This document shows positions 1 through 7,818 of a DNA stretch of 44,391 nucleotides, one piece after another (positions within the stretch are counted from its first letter, which is position 1; each line of letters opens with the position of its first letter). The position numbers were made by a program, and so were the translations under genes. The notes beneath the pieces are model-generated. The model made no database searches. It saw only the letters and a list, made by a program, of their open reading frames with translations, and had not been told where the DNA came from. The stretch is from NCBI GenBank assembly GCA_016191165.1, contig JACPPF010000152.1, positions 1-44,391 of the forward strand, in the 5' to 3' direction. The DNA is from Planctomycetota bacterium. GTDB lineage: Bacteria > Planctomycetota > Planctomycetia > Gemmatales > Gemmataceae.

Positions 1-165
1 CTACTTCAGACAGTTTGCCGTAGGTCAGGCTTTCCAGCCTGACATTTCGCGGCTGCGGTCAGGCTAGAATGCCTGACCTACTTCAGACAGTTTGCCGTAG
101 GTCAGGCTTTCCAGCCTGACATTTCGCGGCTGCGGTCAGGCAAGAATGCCTGACCTACTTCAGAC
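1..165. repeat. Tandem 77-bp palindromic repeat
   Basis: Two nearly identical 77-bp units (1-77 and 78-154) are followed by the first ~11 bases of a third. Each unit contains the inverted motif GTAGGTCAGGC ... GCCTGACCTAC. The units differ mainly at one position pair (gctagaatg against gcaagaatg). The same inverted motif recurs at 16994-17077, 26524-26561 and 38116-38163, so this is a tandem array of a dispersed element. The array may continue left of the window. It lies beyond the 3' end of dapA. Confidence 0.85.
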
Positions 166-200
166 TGTACCACTACCTAAATAGTGCGCGGCCTCGCTTT

Positions 201-1088
201 TCAAAGCAAACCATACGCCGTCAGCGTTTGCCGCAGTTTCGCATCCAGGTCGGGGCTCATCGGGCACATGGGCAAACGCAACTCGCCCGTGTCGCGGCCC
301 ACCATCTTCATGGCAGTCTTGATCGGGATTGGGTTCGTCGCGATCCCCAGCATGTCGCGGCACAAGGCGAAGAGCTTGTAGTGCCAGCGAATCGCATCGG
401 CGAGTTTGCCCGCCTCCCACGCCGCGAGCATTGTCTTCATGTCGCGCGGCACGATGTTGCCCACGACGCTGACCACGCCGCGCCCGCCGATGCTCATCAA
501 GGGAAGCGTGAGGCTATCGTCGCCGGAGAGGAGCGTGATGTCGCACAAGGCGGCAATACTCGACGCCTGATCCAAGGAGCCGGTCGCCTCCTTCACGGCA
601 ACGATGGGCGCGAGCTGCGCGAGCCGGGCGATGGTCTCGGGCAGGATATTCGACCCCGTGCGGCCGGGAATATTGTAGAGCACGATCGGCAGATCGCAAG
701 CCTGTGCGACCGCGGCAAAGTGTTGGTAGTATCCTTCCTGTGTCGGCTTGTTGTAGTACGGGCCAACCATGAGCGCACCGTCCGCGCCGGCCTTCTTGGC
801 GGCCTTGGTGAGGCGAATCGCCTCGCGCGTGCTGTTGGAACCGGTGCCGGCCATCACCTTGATTCGGCCACGCGCCTGTTCGCATACCGTGGCGACCACA
901 CGTTCATGCTCGTCGTGGTCAAGCGTTGGCGACTCGCCCGTCGTGCCGCACGGCGCGAGGCCGTCGGTCCCCTCGGCGACGTGCCAGTCAACAAGCTTGC
1001 GCAAGGCGTCGTAATCAACCTGCCCGCTTTTGAATGGCGTGATCAGCGCGACCGTCACGCCCGCAAACATTTCGCCCTTGGTGGCCAT
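201..1088 (-). CDS. dapA: 4-hydroxy-tetrahydrodipicolinate synthase
   Basis: A full-length 295-aa class I aldolase-fold enzyme that condenses pyruvate with aspartate semialdehyde, the first committed step of lysine/diaminopimelate synthesis. The sequence shows GTTGE (residues 48-52), YYNKP (111-115), YNIPGRTG (138-145, with the catalytic Tyr138 and substrate-binding Arg143) and the Schiff-base lysine Lys166 in VAVKEATG. Length is typical for the family. The ATG at 1088 is preceded by an AAGG about nine bases upstream. It is divergent from the methyltransferase gene, with only 78 bp between them. The DapA superfamily includes N-acetylneuraminate lyases and KDG aldolases; the GTTGE/YNIPGRT combination favours DapA, but paralogues are common in planctomycetes. 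Confidence 0.9.
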   Translation of the reverse strand: MATKGEMFAGVTVALITPFKSGQVDYDALRKLVDWHVAEGTDGLAPCGTTGESPTLDHDEHERVVATVCEQARGRIKVMAGTGSNSTREAIRLTKAAKKAGADGALMVGPYYNKPTQEGYYQHFAAVAQACDLPIVLYNIPGRTGSNILPETIARLAQLAPIVAVKEATGSLDQASSIAALCDITLLSGDDSLTLPLMSIGGRGVVSVVGNIVPRDMKTMLAAWEAGKLADAIRWHYKLFALCRDMLGIATNPIPIKTAMKMVGRDTGELRLPMCPMSPDLDAKLRQTLTAYGLL

Positions 1089-1166
1089 GGCGAGAACCTT
1101 TCATCGAGGAGCCGTACAATGCAATGCAATCCATCTTATGCCTGTGGATCGTGAAGGAAAACACCC

Positions 1167-1847
1167 ATGCTGGCTCGCGTTTTTGCCGTATGCGCCTACC
1201 TGATTGGCATCGCCGGGGCGGGTTTTTTTTTCATCTACGTCATTGGCATGGGAACCGGTCACTGGCCGCGCCCGGAAGAATCGAACCTTTCAGGTGATTG
1301 GGGCCATAATCTCCTGCTCCTGCTTCTCTTCGCCTTTCAACATAGCGGGATGGCGCGCCGCCGCTTCAAGCAACGGCTGGGCGTTCTGGCCCGGTCATTC
1401 TATGTTGCCGCCTCCGGCATCGTGTTGACAGCTCTGGTCTTGTTCTGGCAGCCACTGCCCGGCGAACCACTCTGGCAGGGACCGACCTGGATTGTCGGCA
1501 TCAGTCTCATCGCCGCCGCCCTGACCGGATGCTGCGTGTGGCGTTTCGATCATGCGAGTTTTCTTGGCTTGACTCAGGTCTGGACCGGTCGCGCGGAGAT
1601 TCCCACGCCCCTTTGCATCGATGGACCCTACCGCTATGTGCGCCATCCGCTCATGCTTGGATTTCTGATCGCGATCTGGACCCAGCCGATCATGTGGCCG
1701 GAATTGGCCATGATGAATGCCGGCATGACGATCTATGTGCTGATTGCGATTGAATTGGAGGAGCGCGACCTCGTCGAGGAGTTTGGGGAGGCTTATGGGA
1801 CCTACCGGCGGCGCGTACCGATGCTGATTCCGTGGAAATGGTGGTGA
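1167..1847 (+). CDS. Integral-membrane methyltransferase, ICMT/NnrU/MddA-like
   Basis: A 226-aa polytopic membrane protein with about five hydrophobic segments (residues ~5-28, 45-58, 78-95, 108-125, 165-190). The C-terminal part has the isoprenylcysteine-carboxyl-methyltransferase signature GPYRYVRHPLMLG (~152-164) and the closing EERDLVEEFGEAYGTYRRRVPM, which bind S-adenosylmethionine and substrate in this superfamily. The N-terminal half, with FAFQHSGMARRRFK, resembles methanethiol S-methyltransferase (MddA) and NnrU-like proteins, so thiol methylation is a reasonable guess. The substrate cannot be read from the sequence. It is convergent with the downstream DUF1501 gene across a hairpin. 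Confidence 0.75.
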   Translation: MLARVFAVCAYLIGIAGAGFFFIYVIGMGTGHWPRPEESNLSGDWGHNLLLLLLFAFQHSGMARRRFKQRLGVLARSFYVAASGIVLTALVLFWQPLPGEPLWQGPTWIVGISLIAAALTGCCVWRFDHASFLGLTQVWTGRAEIPTPLCIDGPYRYVRHPLMLGFLIAIWTQPIMWPELAMMNAGMTIYVLIAIELEERDLVEEFGEAYGTYRRRVPMLIPWKWW

Positions 1848-1860
1848 GGCCATCCTCGTT

Positions 1861-1890
1861 TAGCGCCCGCGCGGCGGCGTGCGGGCGCTA
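1861..1890. terminator. Palindrome between convergent genes (TTTAGC hairpin family)
   Basis: The arms TAGCGCCCGC and GCGGGCGCTA pair perfectly around a 10-base loop, between the ends of the methyltransferase gene (+) and the DUF1501 gene (-). There is no strong T-tract, so a role as bidirectional terminator is inferred. It belongs to a family of hairpins that start with GTTTAGC, also at 10020, 19398, 24849 and 32885. Confidence 0.6.
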
Positions 1891-1903
1891 TACGGGGAAT
1901 CGG

Positions 1904-3277
1904 CTACAGAATCTCGTGAATCGGCGCTCCCTGATCCAGGATCGCGTGCGGTCGGCCCGAGTGATCGCGGAAGGTTTGCGATACATCGACGCCCAGCCAG
2001 CGATACACCGTATGCAAAAGATCGTGCGGCCGCAGGGCGCGACGCACCGGATGCTCACCGCGCGAGTTGGTCGCGCCGATGACCTGCCCGGCGCGCAGCC
2101 CGCCGCCCGCCATCAGCACCGAGAACCCCTGTCCCCAGTGATCGCGGCCCGGGATCGGGATGCCCGGCTGTCCGGTGTTGATGCGCGGCGTTCGACCGAA
2201 CTCGCCCATCACGATCAAAAGCACATCGTTGAGCAACCCGCGGTTTTGCAGGTCCTCAAGCAAACCGCCGACCGCCCGATCGACATGGGGCAACTTGTAG
2301 CCATGGCCTTCGCGGATGTTGGAATGGTCGTCCCAGTGGGGCATATCGACGGTGACGAAGGTGACGCCCGCTTCGACCAGCCGGCGCGCCATCAGCGTAT
2401 AACGCCCCCAGGGGCCCTGGCCATAGCGATCCGCCAGGCGTGGATCCTCGCGGTCGATGTCGAAGGCGTCCCGGGCCCGCGGGCTGGTGACCAGTTCAAC
2501 GGCTTGCTGTTGATAACGGTCCATCGACTCCATGACGCCGGAGCGGTCGAGGTCGCGCCGCATCGTGTCGAGCGAACGCAACAGACTTACCCGGCTGCCC
2601 ATCACGCCCGACTGCGACCGCAAAAGGCTTTGCAATCGCCGCGGCGAGCCGATCCGGACCGTGGAATTCGCGCCAAGATATTGTTGCTGCCGATCGACAT
2701 CGAACGGATTGTACTGCGCGCCCAGATAGGCCGCCCCCATGTAGCCGGGGAATAGGTAAACGCTCTGTGCCGACGGCAACCCGACATAGGCGGGCAGGCC
2801 AGGCTGATTGGGGCCGACGCAGCGGGAGACGTAGGAACCCAGGGACGGATACATCTGCGGCAAGTTCACCGCGTTGGAGCCGGCGCGCCCGGTCAGCATC
2901 CAGTGGGCGCCGGCGAAATGGTCGCCCGTGTCGTGGTGCATCGAGCGGATGAACACCATCTTGTCCGCGTGACGGGCGTGCTGGGGCAAAATGTCCGCAA
3001 TGCGGATGCCTGGCACGTTGGTGTTGATGACGCCATAGGGGCCGCGATATTCCGTCGGCGCCTCCGGCTTCGGGTCGTAGGTCTCCAGGTGGCTGGGACC
3101 GCCGTCGAGCCACATCAGGATGATTGACTTCTTGCGCGTGGCATTCGCCGACGCTTGCAGCCTGAGCATGTCGGAAAGCGATAGCCCGAGCAGCCCGCAA
3201 AAGCCAGCCTTGAGAGCCGTGCGGCGTGAGATGCCTTGACAGTTGGTTTTCGCGGCGCCGTGTTCCAGTTTCAGCAT
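1904..3277 (-). CDS. DUF1501 family secreted protein
   Basis: A 457-aa DUF1501 protein, a family greatly expanded in planctomycetes and related to the sulfatase/alkaline-phosphatase fold. The N-terminus carries a twin-arginine-type leader (SRRTALKAGFCGLLGLSL, residues ~18-35), implying export of a folded protein. Family landmarks include MWLDGGPSH (~55-63), the ETYDPKP segment, RSMHHDTGDH (~112-121), VDMPHWDDHS and VMGEFGRTPRIN (near residue 360). Family genes often sit next to DUF1549/DUF1553 cytochrome-like proteins; none is present here. The enzymatic activity of the family is not established. The upstream region carries MITE copy 1. Confidence 0.85.
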   Translation of the reverse strand: MLKLEHGAAKTNCQGISRRTALKAGFCGLLGLSLSDMLRLQASANATRKKSIILMWLDGGPSHLETYDPKPEAPTEYRGPYGVINTNVPGIRIADILPQHARHADKMVFIRSMHHDTGDHFAGAHWMLTGRAGSNAVNLPQMYPSLGSYVSRCVGPNQPGLPAYVGLPSAQSVYLFPGYMGAAYLGAQYNPFDVDRQQQYLGANSTVRIGSPRRLQSLLRSQSGVMGSRVSLLRSLDTMRRDLDRSGVMESMDRYQQQAVELVTSPRARDAFDIDREDPRLADRYGQGPWGRYTLMARRLVEAGVTFVTVDMPHWDDHSNIREGHGYKLPHVDRAVGGLLEDLQNRGLLNDVLLIVMGEFGRTPRINTGQPGIPIPGRDHWGQGFSVLMAGGGLRAGQVIGATNSRGEHPVRRALRPHDLLHTVYRWLGVDVSQTFRDHSGRPHAILDQGAPIHEIL

Positions 3278-3343
3278 AAGAGCCCCCCTTGGTGTGACGA
3301 AGCAAGTTTACACCATCGAGGTCAAGTTGGCAATCGAAAGTCT

Positions 3344-3446
3344 GGTAGTGTCTCAGTTTGACGGTAGACCTCACGCTCCCCGCGTGAGGAATTCCTCACG
3401 CGGAGCGTGAGGTCTACCATGCGCCGAAGCAAAGTGAGACACCACC
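3344..3446. mobile_element. MITE-like palindromic element, copy 1
   Basis: A 103-bp non-coding element with imperfect terminal inverted repeats: GGTAGTGTCTCAGTTT at the left, and AAAGTGAGACACCACC at the right, whose reverse complement matches at 14 of 16 positions. Inside is a ~54-bp palindrome centred on GGAATTCC. In this copy the left arm has two extra C residues. It is flanked by a perfect 8-bp direct repeat, gaaagtct (3336-3343 and 3447-3454), which is the expected target-site duplication. A second copy at 13826-13926 has a different 8-bp duplication. No transposase gene is in the window, so mobilisation in trans is inferred. Confidence 0.88.
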
Positions 3447-3576
3447 GAAAGTCTTCGCCACTTGCGGCGGAGCATTCGTGGTGCGGTGATTTTTGCTTGC
3501 TTTTTCAAGGGAGACGTGGGAACCTGAAGCCATCCCGTTGGCGAAGCACCGTGCCCGAATCAGGAGGCCGCCGCTC

Positions 3577-4899
3577 ATGTTTACTGTGCATCTCGCTTTG
3601 GCGCCGTTTTTCCTGTTGGCCACTCCCCCCGACAAGACGCCGCCGGTTGCCAGCTGGGCGGGCAAGACGGTTCTCATCAAGCAAATCGGATCGCGCCTGG
3701 TTCAGCTTGACGACAAGGGCGCCCCGACCAAGTCGGTGCCGCTCACGTCGCTGGAATACCGGGTACTGGCTGATCGCAACGATCGGATTCAGTTGCGCAC
3801 CAACCAGGGCATCACCGGCTGGGTGAGCAAGTCGGAGGTGGTCCTGCTGGACGATGCGGTGGCGTTCTTCTCCAAACGCATCCAACAAAACGCCAACGAC
3901 GCCGACGCCTATGGCCGGCGCGCCTGGAGCTGGAAGCTCAAGGGCGAGAATGACGCCGCCATCAAAGATTTCAGCGAGGCGCTGCGGCTTCGACCCACCG
4001 CCGCCAACTACAGCAACCGCGCCATCGCGTACCATGCCAAGAAGGAGTACGACAAGGCGCTCGATGACTATTCGCAGGCGCTGCGCCTGTCGCCGCAGTT
4101 TATCGGCGTGTACAACAATCGCGGCATCCTCTGGGCCGCCAAGAAGGACTACCTGCGGGCGATTGAAGACTACTCGGCGGCGATACGTCTTGATCCCAAG
4201 TTTCTGATCGCCTACCGCAATCGCGGCCTTGCCTACAACGCGCGACGAGATTACGACCGCGCCATCGCCGACTTCACGCGCGCGCTCGAACTCGATCCCA
4301 ATTCCGCCCTCAGCCGCCGCGAACGCGGCAAAAGCTGGGCAGGGAAAAAGGAGTACGACAAGGCGCTGACCGATTTCAACGAAGCGATCCGCCTGGACCC
4401 CAAGGCCCCCGCCAGCTATTGGGCCCGCGCCCTGTTCTGGAACAGCAAAAAGGACGACGACAAGGCCATCGCGGATTTCACCGAAACCATTCGCCTGTCC
4501 CGGAGTTTCGCACCAGCGTACACCGAGCGCGGCATGGCGCTGGGCCGAAAGAAGAAGTATGAATCGGCACTCGCTGATTTCAACAAGGCCCTGGAGATCG
4601 ATGGGAAGTCCGCATCGGCGCACAACGCCGTGGCCTGGTTCCTGGCGACCTGCCCCGAGGAAAAATGGCGCGACGGCAAACGCGCCGTGGACCTGGCGAC
4701 CAAGGCTGTCAACCTCTCCCGACGCAATCCCATCTTCGTCGATACCCTCGCCGCCGCCCTGGCGGAGACCGGCAATTTCGCGGACGCCGCCCAGCTGCAA
4801 GAAGAGGTGCTTCGCGACGCGCGCTGGAAAAACGACCCAGCCGCACGCGCCCGGCTGGAGCTTTATCGGAAGAAGCTGCCGTATCGCCAGGCGAATTGA
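3577..4899 (+). CDS. TPR repeat protein with N-terminal SH3-like domain
   Basis: A 440-aa protein if started at the ATG at 3577, chosen because an AGGAGG lies nine bases upstream (3562-3567) and the protein then begins with a short hydrophobic leader. Residues ~30-85 look like a bacterial SH3-like domain (GKTVLIKQIG ... GITGWVSKSEVVLL). Residues ~95-410 are about nine tetratricopeptide repeats, with recurring cores such as YDKALDDYSQALRLSPQ and YDRAIADFTRALELDPN. TPR arrays are protein-binding scaffolds; the partner is unknown. It is probably periplasmic or membrane-associated. Confidence 0.8.
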   Translation: MFTVHLALAPFFLLATPPDKTPPVASWAGKTVLIKQIGSRLVQLDDKGAPTKSVPLTSLEYRVLADRNDRIQLRTNQGITGWVSKSEVVLLDDAVAFFSKRIQQNANDADAYGRRAWSWKLKGENDAAIKDFSEALRLRPTAANYSNRAIAYHAKKEYDKALDDYSQALRLSPQFIGVYNNRGILWAAKKDYLRAIEDYSAAIRLDPKFLIAYRNRGLAYNARRDYDRAIADFTRALELDPNSALSRRERGKSWAGKKEYDKALTDFNEAIRLDPKAPASYWARALFWNSKKDDDKAIADFTETIRLSRSFAPAYTERGMALGRKKKYESALADFNKALEIDGKSASAHNAVAWFLATCPEEKWRDGKRAVDLATKAVNLSRRNPIFVDTLAAALAETGNFADAAQLQEEVLRDARWKNDPAARARLELYRKKLPYRQAN

Positions 4900-4962
4900 T
4901 CAGGGCCTGGCCCAGGTGCAGGGCACAGCGAGCCGCCAGTTGTGCCGCGCTCGCCGTTTGCT

Positions 4963-5994
4963 TCAACTGCGTTTCAATAGTCCCAGCCCGTTGCATTCCC
5001 TGGCGTTTCGTTTGCCAATGATGCCGACGATCTGGGTGCCGTCGCCTCCGAGGACGGTTGGCCCGTTGCCTCCCGTCTGGTCGCCGATCCACGCGCTCGT
5101 GTAGGAATCGGTCCGGTCCAGGGCGTTCCCCTTGAGCCGCATGAACGTGACGGAAAAACCGTTCACAACCAAACCTGCCTTGACGTTGATGGCGCCGACG
5201 GCGTAGCCCGGCCTGGCGGTCACCGAGACGGTCTTGGTGAAATTGGCGCCAAATTTCCTGCCCATCACCTCCCCATTTGGGGTTTGGTATCGGGGCTGAA
5301 TGGCCCGGACCAGCTCCACGCCGAAGGCCTGTCCCAGCCTCACGTCGAAACCGACCAGCACGCCGCCGTCCGGGGCCTGGTCCTTGAACGTCGGATCCTG
5401 GGTGGCGCCGACAATTGGCGTCTGAGCTGCCTTCGGGCCCAGGTCCTCCGGCGCCGGCTCGACGGGATTGATCGGGATTCCGTCCTTTGGATGTCCAGGC
5501 GGATCGCCGTTCGCCCCGTGCTGCTCCGGATTCGCCAGGGATTGAACGATGATCATCACCGCGGCAAAACCTGCAAGACTGAGCAAAAGCAGGCCACCCG
5601 CCACCCCGCAACCAACGAGCACCGGGACCGGAATCCGCGCGGGTTCTTGGACCGATTTGCGGCGCCGCGCTGGCCGGCTTTCTTCATCCCCGTCCTCGTC
5701 CTCGTCCTCGTCCTCTTCCTCAACGTCGGTGCGATCACGTTTCTTCTTCGCCTTGATTGCAAGCTCGTCACCGCGATCCCGCGCGTTCTTGGCCCGGATT
5801 GCAATGACGAAACCCCAGATGATCTGCACGAGGCCCCAGACGATGGCGCCGTAAAAGACCGTCCACCGGCCGCGCCCCTCCGCGGCCGCAAAGAGAAAAC
5901 TACCAATGGTGCCGCACAGGCCGATGAAGAAAACCAGGAAGCCCAGCAGGCCAACGACTGCCCCGGGATTGCCGTCCTCATTTTTGCGGCCCAT
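4963..5994 (-). CDS. Membrane protein with acidic linker and C-terminal beta-rich domain
   Basis: A 343-aa protein of unknown function. Two N-terminal hydrophobic segments (~10-33 and 42-65) precede a charged stretch with a long Asp/Glu run (~90-105) and a basic patch. A third transmembrane segment follows at ~125-155, then a Pro-rich linker and a conserved-looking C-terminal domain (~205-340). That domain has motifs ANFTKTVSVTARPGYAVGAI, DSYTSAWIG and VGIIGKRN. The GxxG-rich, jacalin-like pattern near the end (LGGDGTQIVGIIGK) suggests a beta-prism or lectin-like fold, but this is only a resemblance. The C-terminal domain probably faces the periplasm. Confidence 0.6.
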   Translation of the reverse strand: MGRKNEDGNPGAVVGLLGFLVFFIGLCGTIGSFLFAAAEGRGRWTVFYGAIVWGLVQIIWGFVIAIRAKNARDRGDELAIKAKKKRDRTDVEEEDEDEDEDGDEESRPARRRKSVQEPARIPVPVLVGCGVAGGLLLLSLAGFAAVMIIVQSLANPEQHGANGDPPGHPKDGIPINPVEPAPEDLGPKAAQTPIVGATQDPTFKDQAPDGGVLVGFDVRLGQAFGVELVRAIQPRYQTPNGEVMGRKFGANFTKTVSVTARPGYAVGAINVKAGLVVNGFSVTFMRLKGNALDRTDSYTSAWIGDQTGGNGPTVLGGDGTQIVGIIGKRNARECNGLGLLKRS

Positions 5995-6011
5995 GATGGA
6001 GTCCCCTTCGC

Positions 6012-6092
6012 CAAACGGAGGGACACCAGCCCCACACGCAAGCGTGAGGGGGTTGGGCAGCCCCCCAGAACCCCACCTTGCTTTGGGGGCTG
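6012..6092. repeat. Intergenic hairpin elements between 5995 and 6226
   Basis: This 232-bp gap holds two adjacent hairpins. The first (around 6028-6054, AGCCCC...CGCAAGCG...GGGG) shares its flank CAAACGGAG and core with the hairpin at 14980-15022. The second, 6059-6091, pairs AGCCCCCC with GGGGGCT. Both are terminator-like for the minus-strand hydrolase gene, which ends at 6227, but they lie in the promoter side of the next gene. I see no gene in the rest of this gap. Confidence 0.55.
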
Positions 6093-6226
6093 ATCAGGTG
6101 TTCTTCGACAATCGGTAATGGGTCTAAACTACGAATCGATGATGACTCACGTCAACGATCTTTCGGGCGAAAACGCAAGGCTCTCGGAGAATGACGACGA
6201 GGAAGGAATTGCCCACATGGAGAAGT

Positions 6227-7510
6227 TCATTTGCTCGTCGTGGTCGCAAAGTAGCTGTCGTTCAATTCCCAGATCGCCTCGGCGGGGCGGCTCAAGGGGC
6301 GGCCGTTCTCGGGGCCGGGATCGCGACGATCGCGCAGGACCAGAATCAGGTCCGATAGGCCCGCAGGGTGATCGAACACGTAGCTGTGCCCAATCCACAG
6401 GCCCGACAGCCGGCATTCGATGAATTGAACATTCGGCAACCGGGCGAGGGCGTGCTTCATCTTCGGACTGAAATCCTTTTCCTCTAGCATCCCCAGCCTG
6501 CGCTTGCTGGCAAAGATCAGATCGGCCAGCTCGATTGCCCGGTCCTTCCGCGAGGAATAAATCGTCGTCCGCCGCGCCACCTTCAGCAGCCGTTCGCTGA
6601 CGAAACGCTGGAGGAAGATGTCCTCGGCAATATCGGGAGCCGCGAGAACGAGGTTCTCCAGCTTGAGCGCTTGCTGGGTGTTCTTGTCCTGCGCCCGGTG
6701 GACGAGATTCAACTCGCGCAGGGCGGAGATGGTGACATCGCACCCACGGCTATGAGCGATGAGGTGGATGCGTTCGACATCGGGACATTCCGCGATGGTC
6801 TGGATGAAGCGGCGCAGGTGCGTGACGGTGAACTCGCCCGACTCGCGATCGTAGGCGTAGCCGCGCAACCCGCCGAGTCCCGCCGGCCAGCTATAAGCGA
6901 CGGGGACGCCGACGCGGCCCATGAAATGCCAGACCTCCGCGGCGCGGAAGACAGCATCTTCAAACGTGTTGTTGTAGCCGTGGATGAAGATGAACACATC
7001 CTTGTGGCTTGTCTGCGCCAGCCGACCGCGCAGAAGCTCGCAGAATTCGTTGCGCTGGGCGGCGATCTCCTGGGCGGCGGTCTGAGTGATCACGCTCTTG
7101 TCGTCGCCGGCGGCAACCTGGGCGACCGGAGGCTTGAGACGGCCCAACTCCTGAGTATTGGCCAGGGTGAGCGTGTAATCGCGCTTGCGTTTGGCGCGCG
7201 TGCTTTCGCGGATTAGCTCGTTCCACGACGGACTCGGGTCCAGCCCAACCTTGGCAAGGCCGAACGCGAGACTGCTGGAACGCCCGTACCCATAGCGCGG
7301 CGAGGCGCCGTTGCGTCCCTCGACGGAACGATCGGTCGCATAAAGAACGAGCGCGTCGGGCTTCTGGCAATCCTCCGGACATGTGCTGTAGGCATGCTGG
7401 GCACCGGGCATCTGGAGCAGGTTCGGCGTCGCCACGAGGTAGCGGCCACAACCGGGCGCCGTCGGCAACATCAGCAAAAGCAACACAATGGTTTGAGGTT
7501 TGGTCTTCAT
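6227..7510 (-). CDS. Alpha/beta-hydrolase lipoprotein (DUF900-like)
   Basis: A 427-aa protein from the ATG at 7510, chosen because it places a lipoprotein signal first: KTKPQ, a hydrophobic run, then the lipobox APGC. This implies membrane anchoring after cleavage before Cys22. The catalytic part has FIHGYNNTFEDA (oxyanion region), a YSWPAG segment and the nucleophile elbow AHSRGCD (Ser in HSRG). That pattern is typical of the DUF900 alpha/beta-hydrolase family, for which the substrate is unknown. It is divergent from shc across a 308-bp gap. Confidence 0.78.
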   Translation of the reverse strand: MKTKPQTIVLLLLMLPTAPGCGRYLVATPNLLQMPGAQHAYSTCPEDCQKPDALVLYATDRSVEGRNGASPRYGYGRSSSLAFGLAKVGLDPSPSWNELIRESTRAKRKRDYTLTLANTQELGRLKPPVAQVAAGDDKSVITQTAAQEIAAQRNEFCELLRGRLAQTSHKDVFIFIHGYNNTFEDAVFRAAEVWHFMGRVGVPVAYSWPAGLGGLRGYAYDRESGEFTVTHLRRFIQTIAECPDVERIHLIAHSRGCDVTISALRELNLVHRAQDKNTQQALKLENLVLAAPDIAEDIFLQRFVSERLLKVARRTTIYSSRKDRAIELADLIFASKRRLGMLEEKDFSPKMKHALARLPNVQFIECRLSGLWIGHSYVFDHPAGLSDLILVLRDRRDPGPENGRPLSRPAEAIWELNDSYFATTTSK

Positions 7511-7742
7511 GGCAGCATGAATGTCGAGTGGGCGCCGACTGGCCGGGTCCCGGACGCGGTGATAGCCGGGGCAGGTGGGTTGTGCAAGAGCGACTCCGAA
7601 ACGCTGGCGACTCCCGTCGCTGACCGGGATTTTGCCCGGTAGTTTTGGCAAACCTCCAAAACCTTCCAATCCCCGTGAACGACGCAGTCTTCGGAGGTTT
7701 TCCCAGCCGGTTCATGCGCCCCCGGTCGCCTTGCCGATGATC

Positions 7743-7771
7743 TTGCTCTTTTGCGATTCGCTGGTTATAAG
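7743..7771 (+). promoter_or_regulatory. Candidate sigma70-type promoter for shc
   Basis: TTGCTC (7743-7748), a 17-bp spacer and TATAAG (7766-7771) lie 47 bp upstream of the shc start. The -10 matches five of six consensus bases, the -35 only its first three. The rest of the 7511-7818 gap contains a weak inverted repeat (aaacctcc ... ggaggttt, roughly 7649-7702) and nothing else I can recognise. Confidence 0.35.
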
Positions 7772-7818
7772 AATGAGGAAGAAAGATTGGTACTACTTCG
7801 GTCACGATTGGGGATAGG

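Noticed and set aside
1-165. Possible CRISPR array
   Set aside because: The units are 77 bp, directly adjoining and internally palindromic, with no unique spacers and no cas genes nearby.
3407-3826. Open frame starting inside MITE copy 1
   Set aside because: It runs out of frame with the TPR gene, which has an AGGAGG-preceded start and clear repeats.
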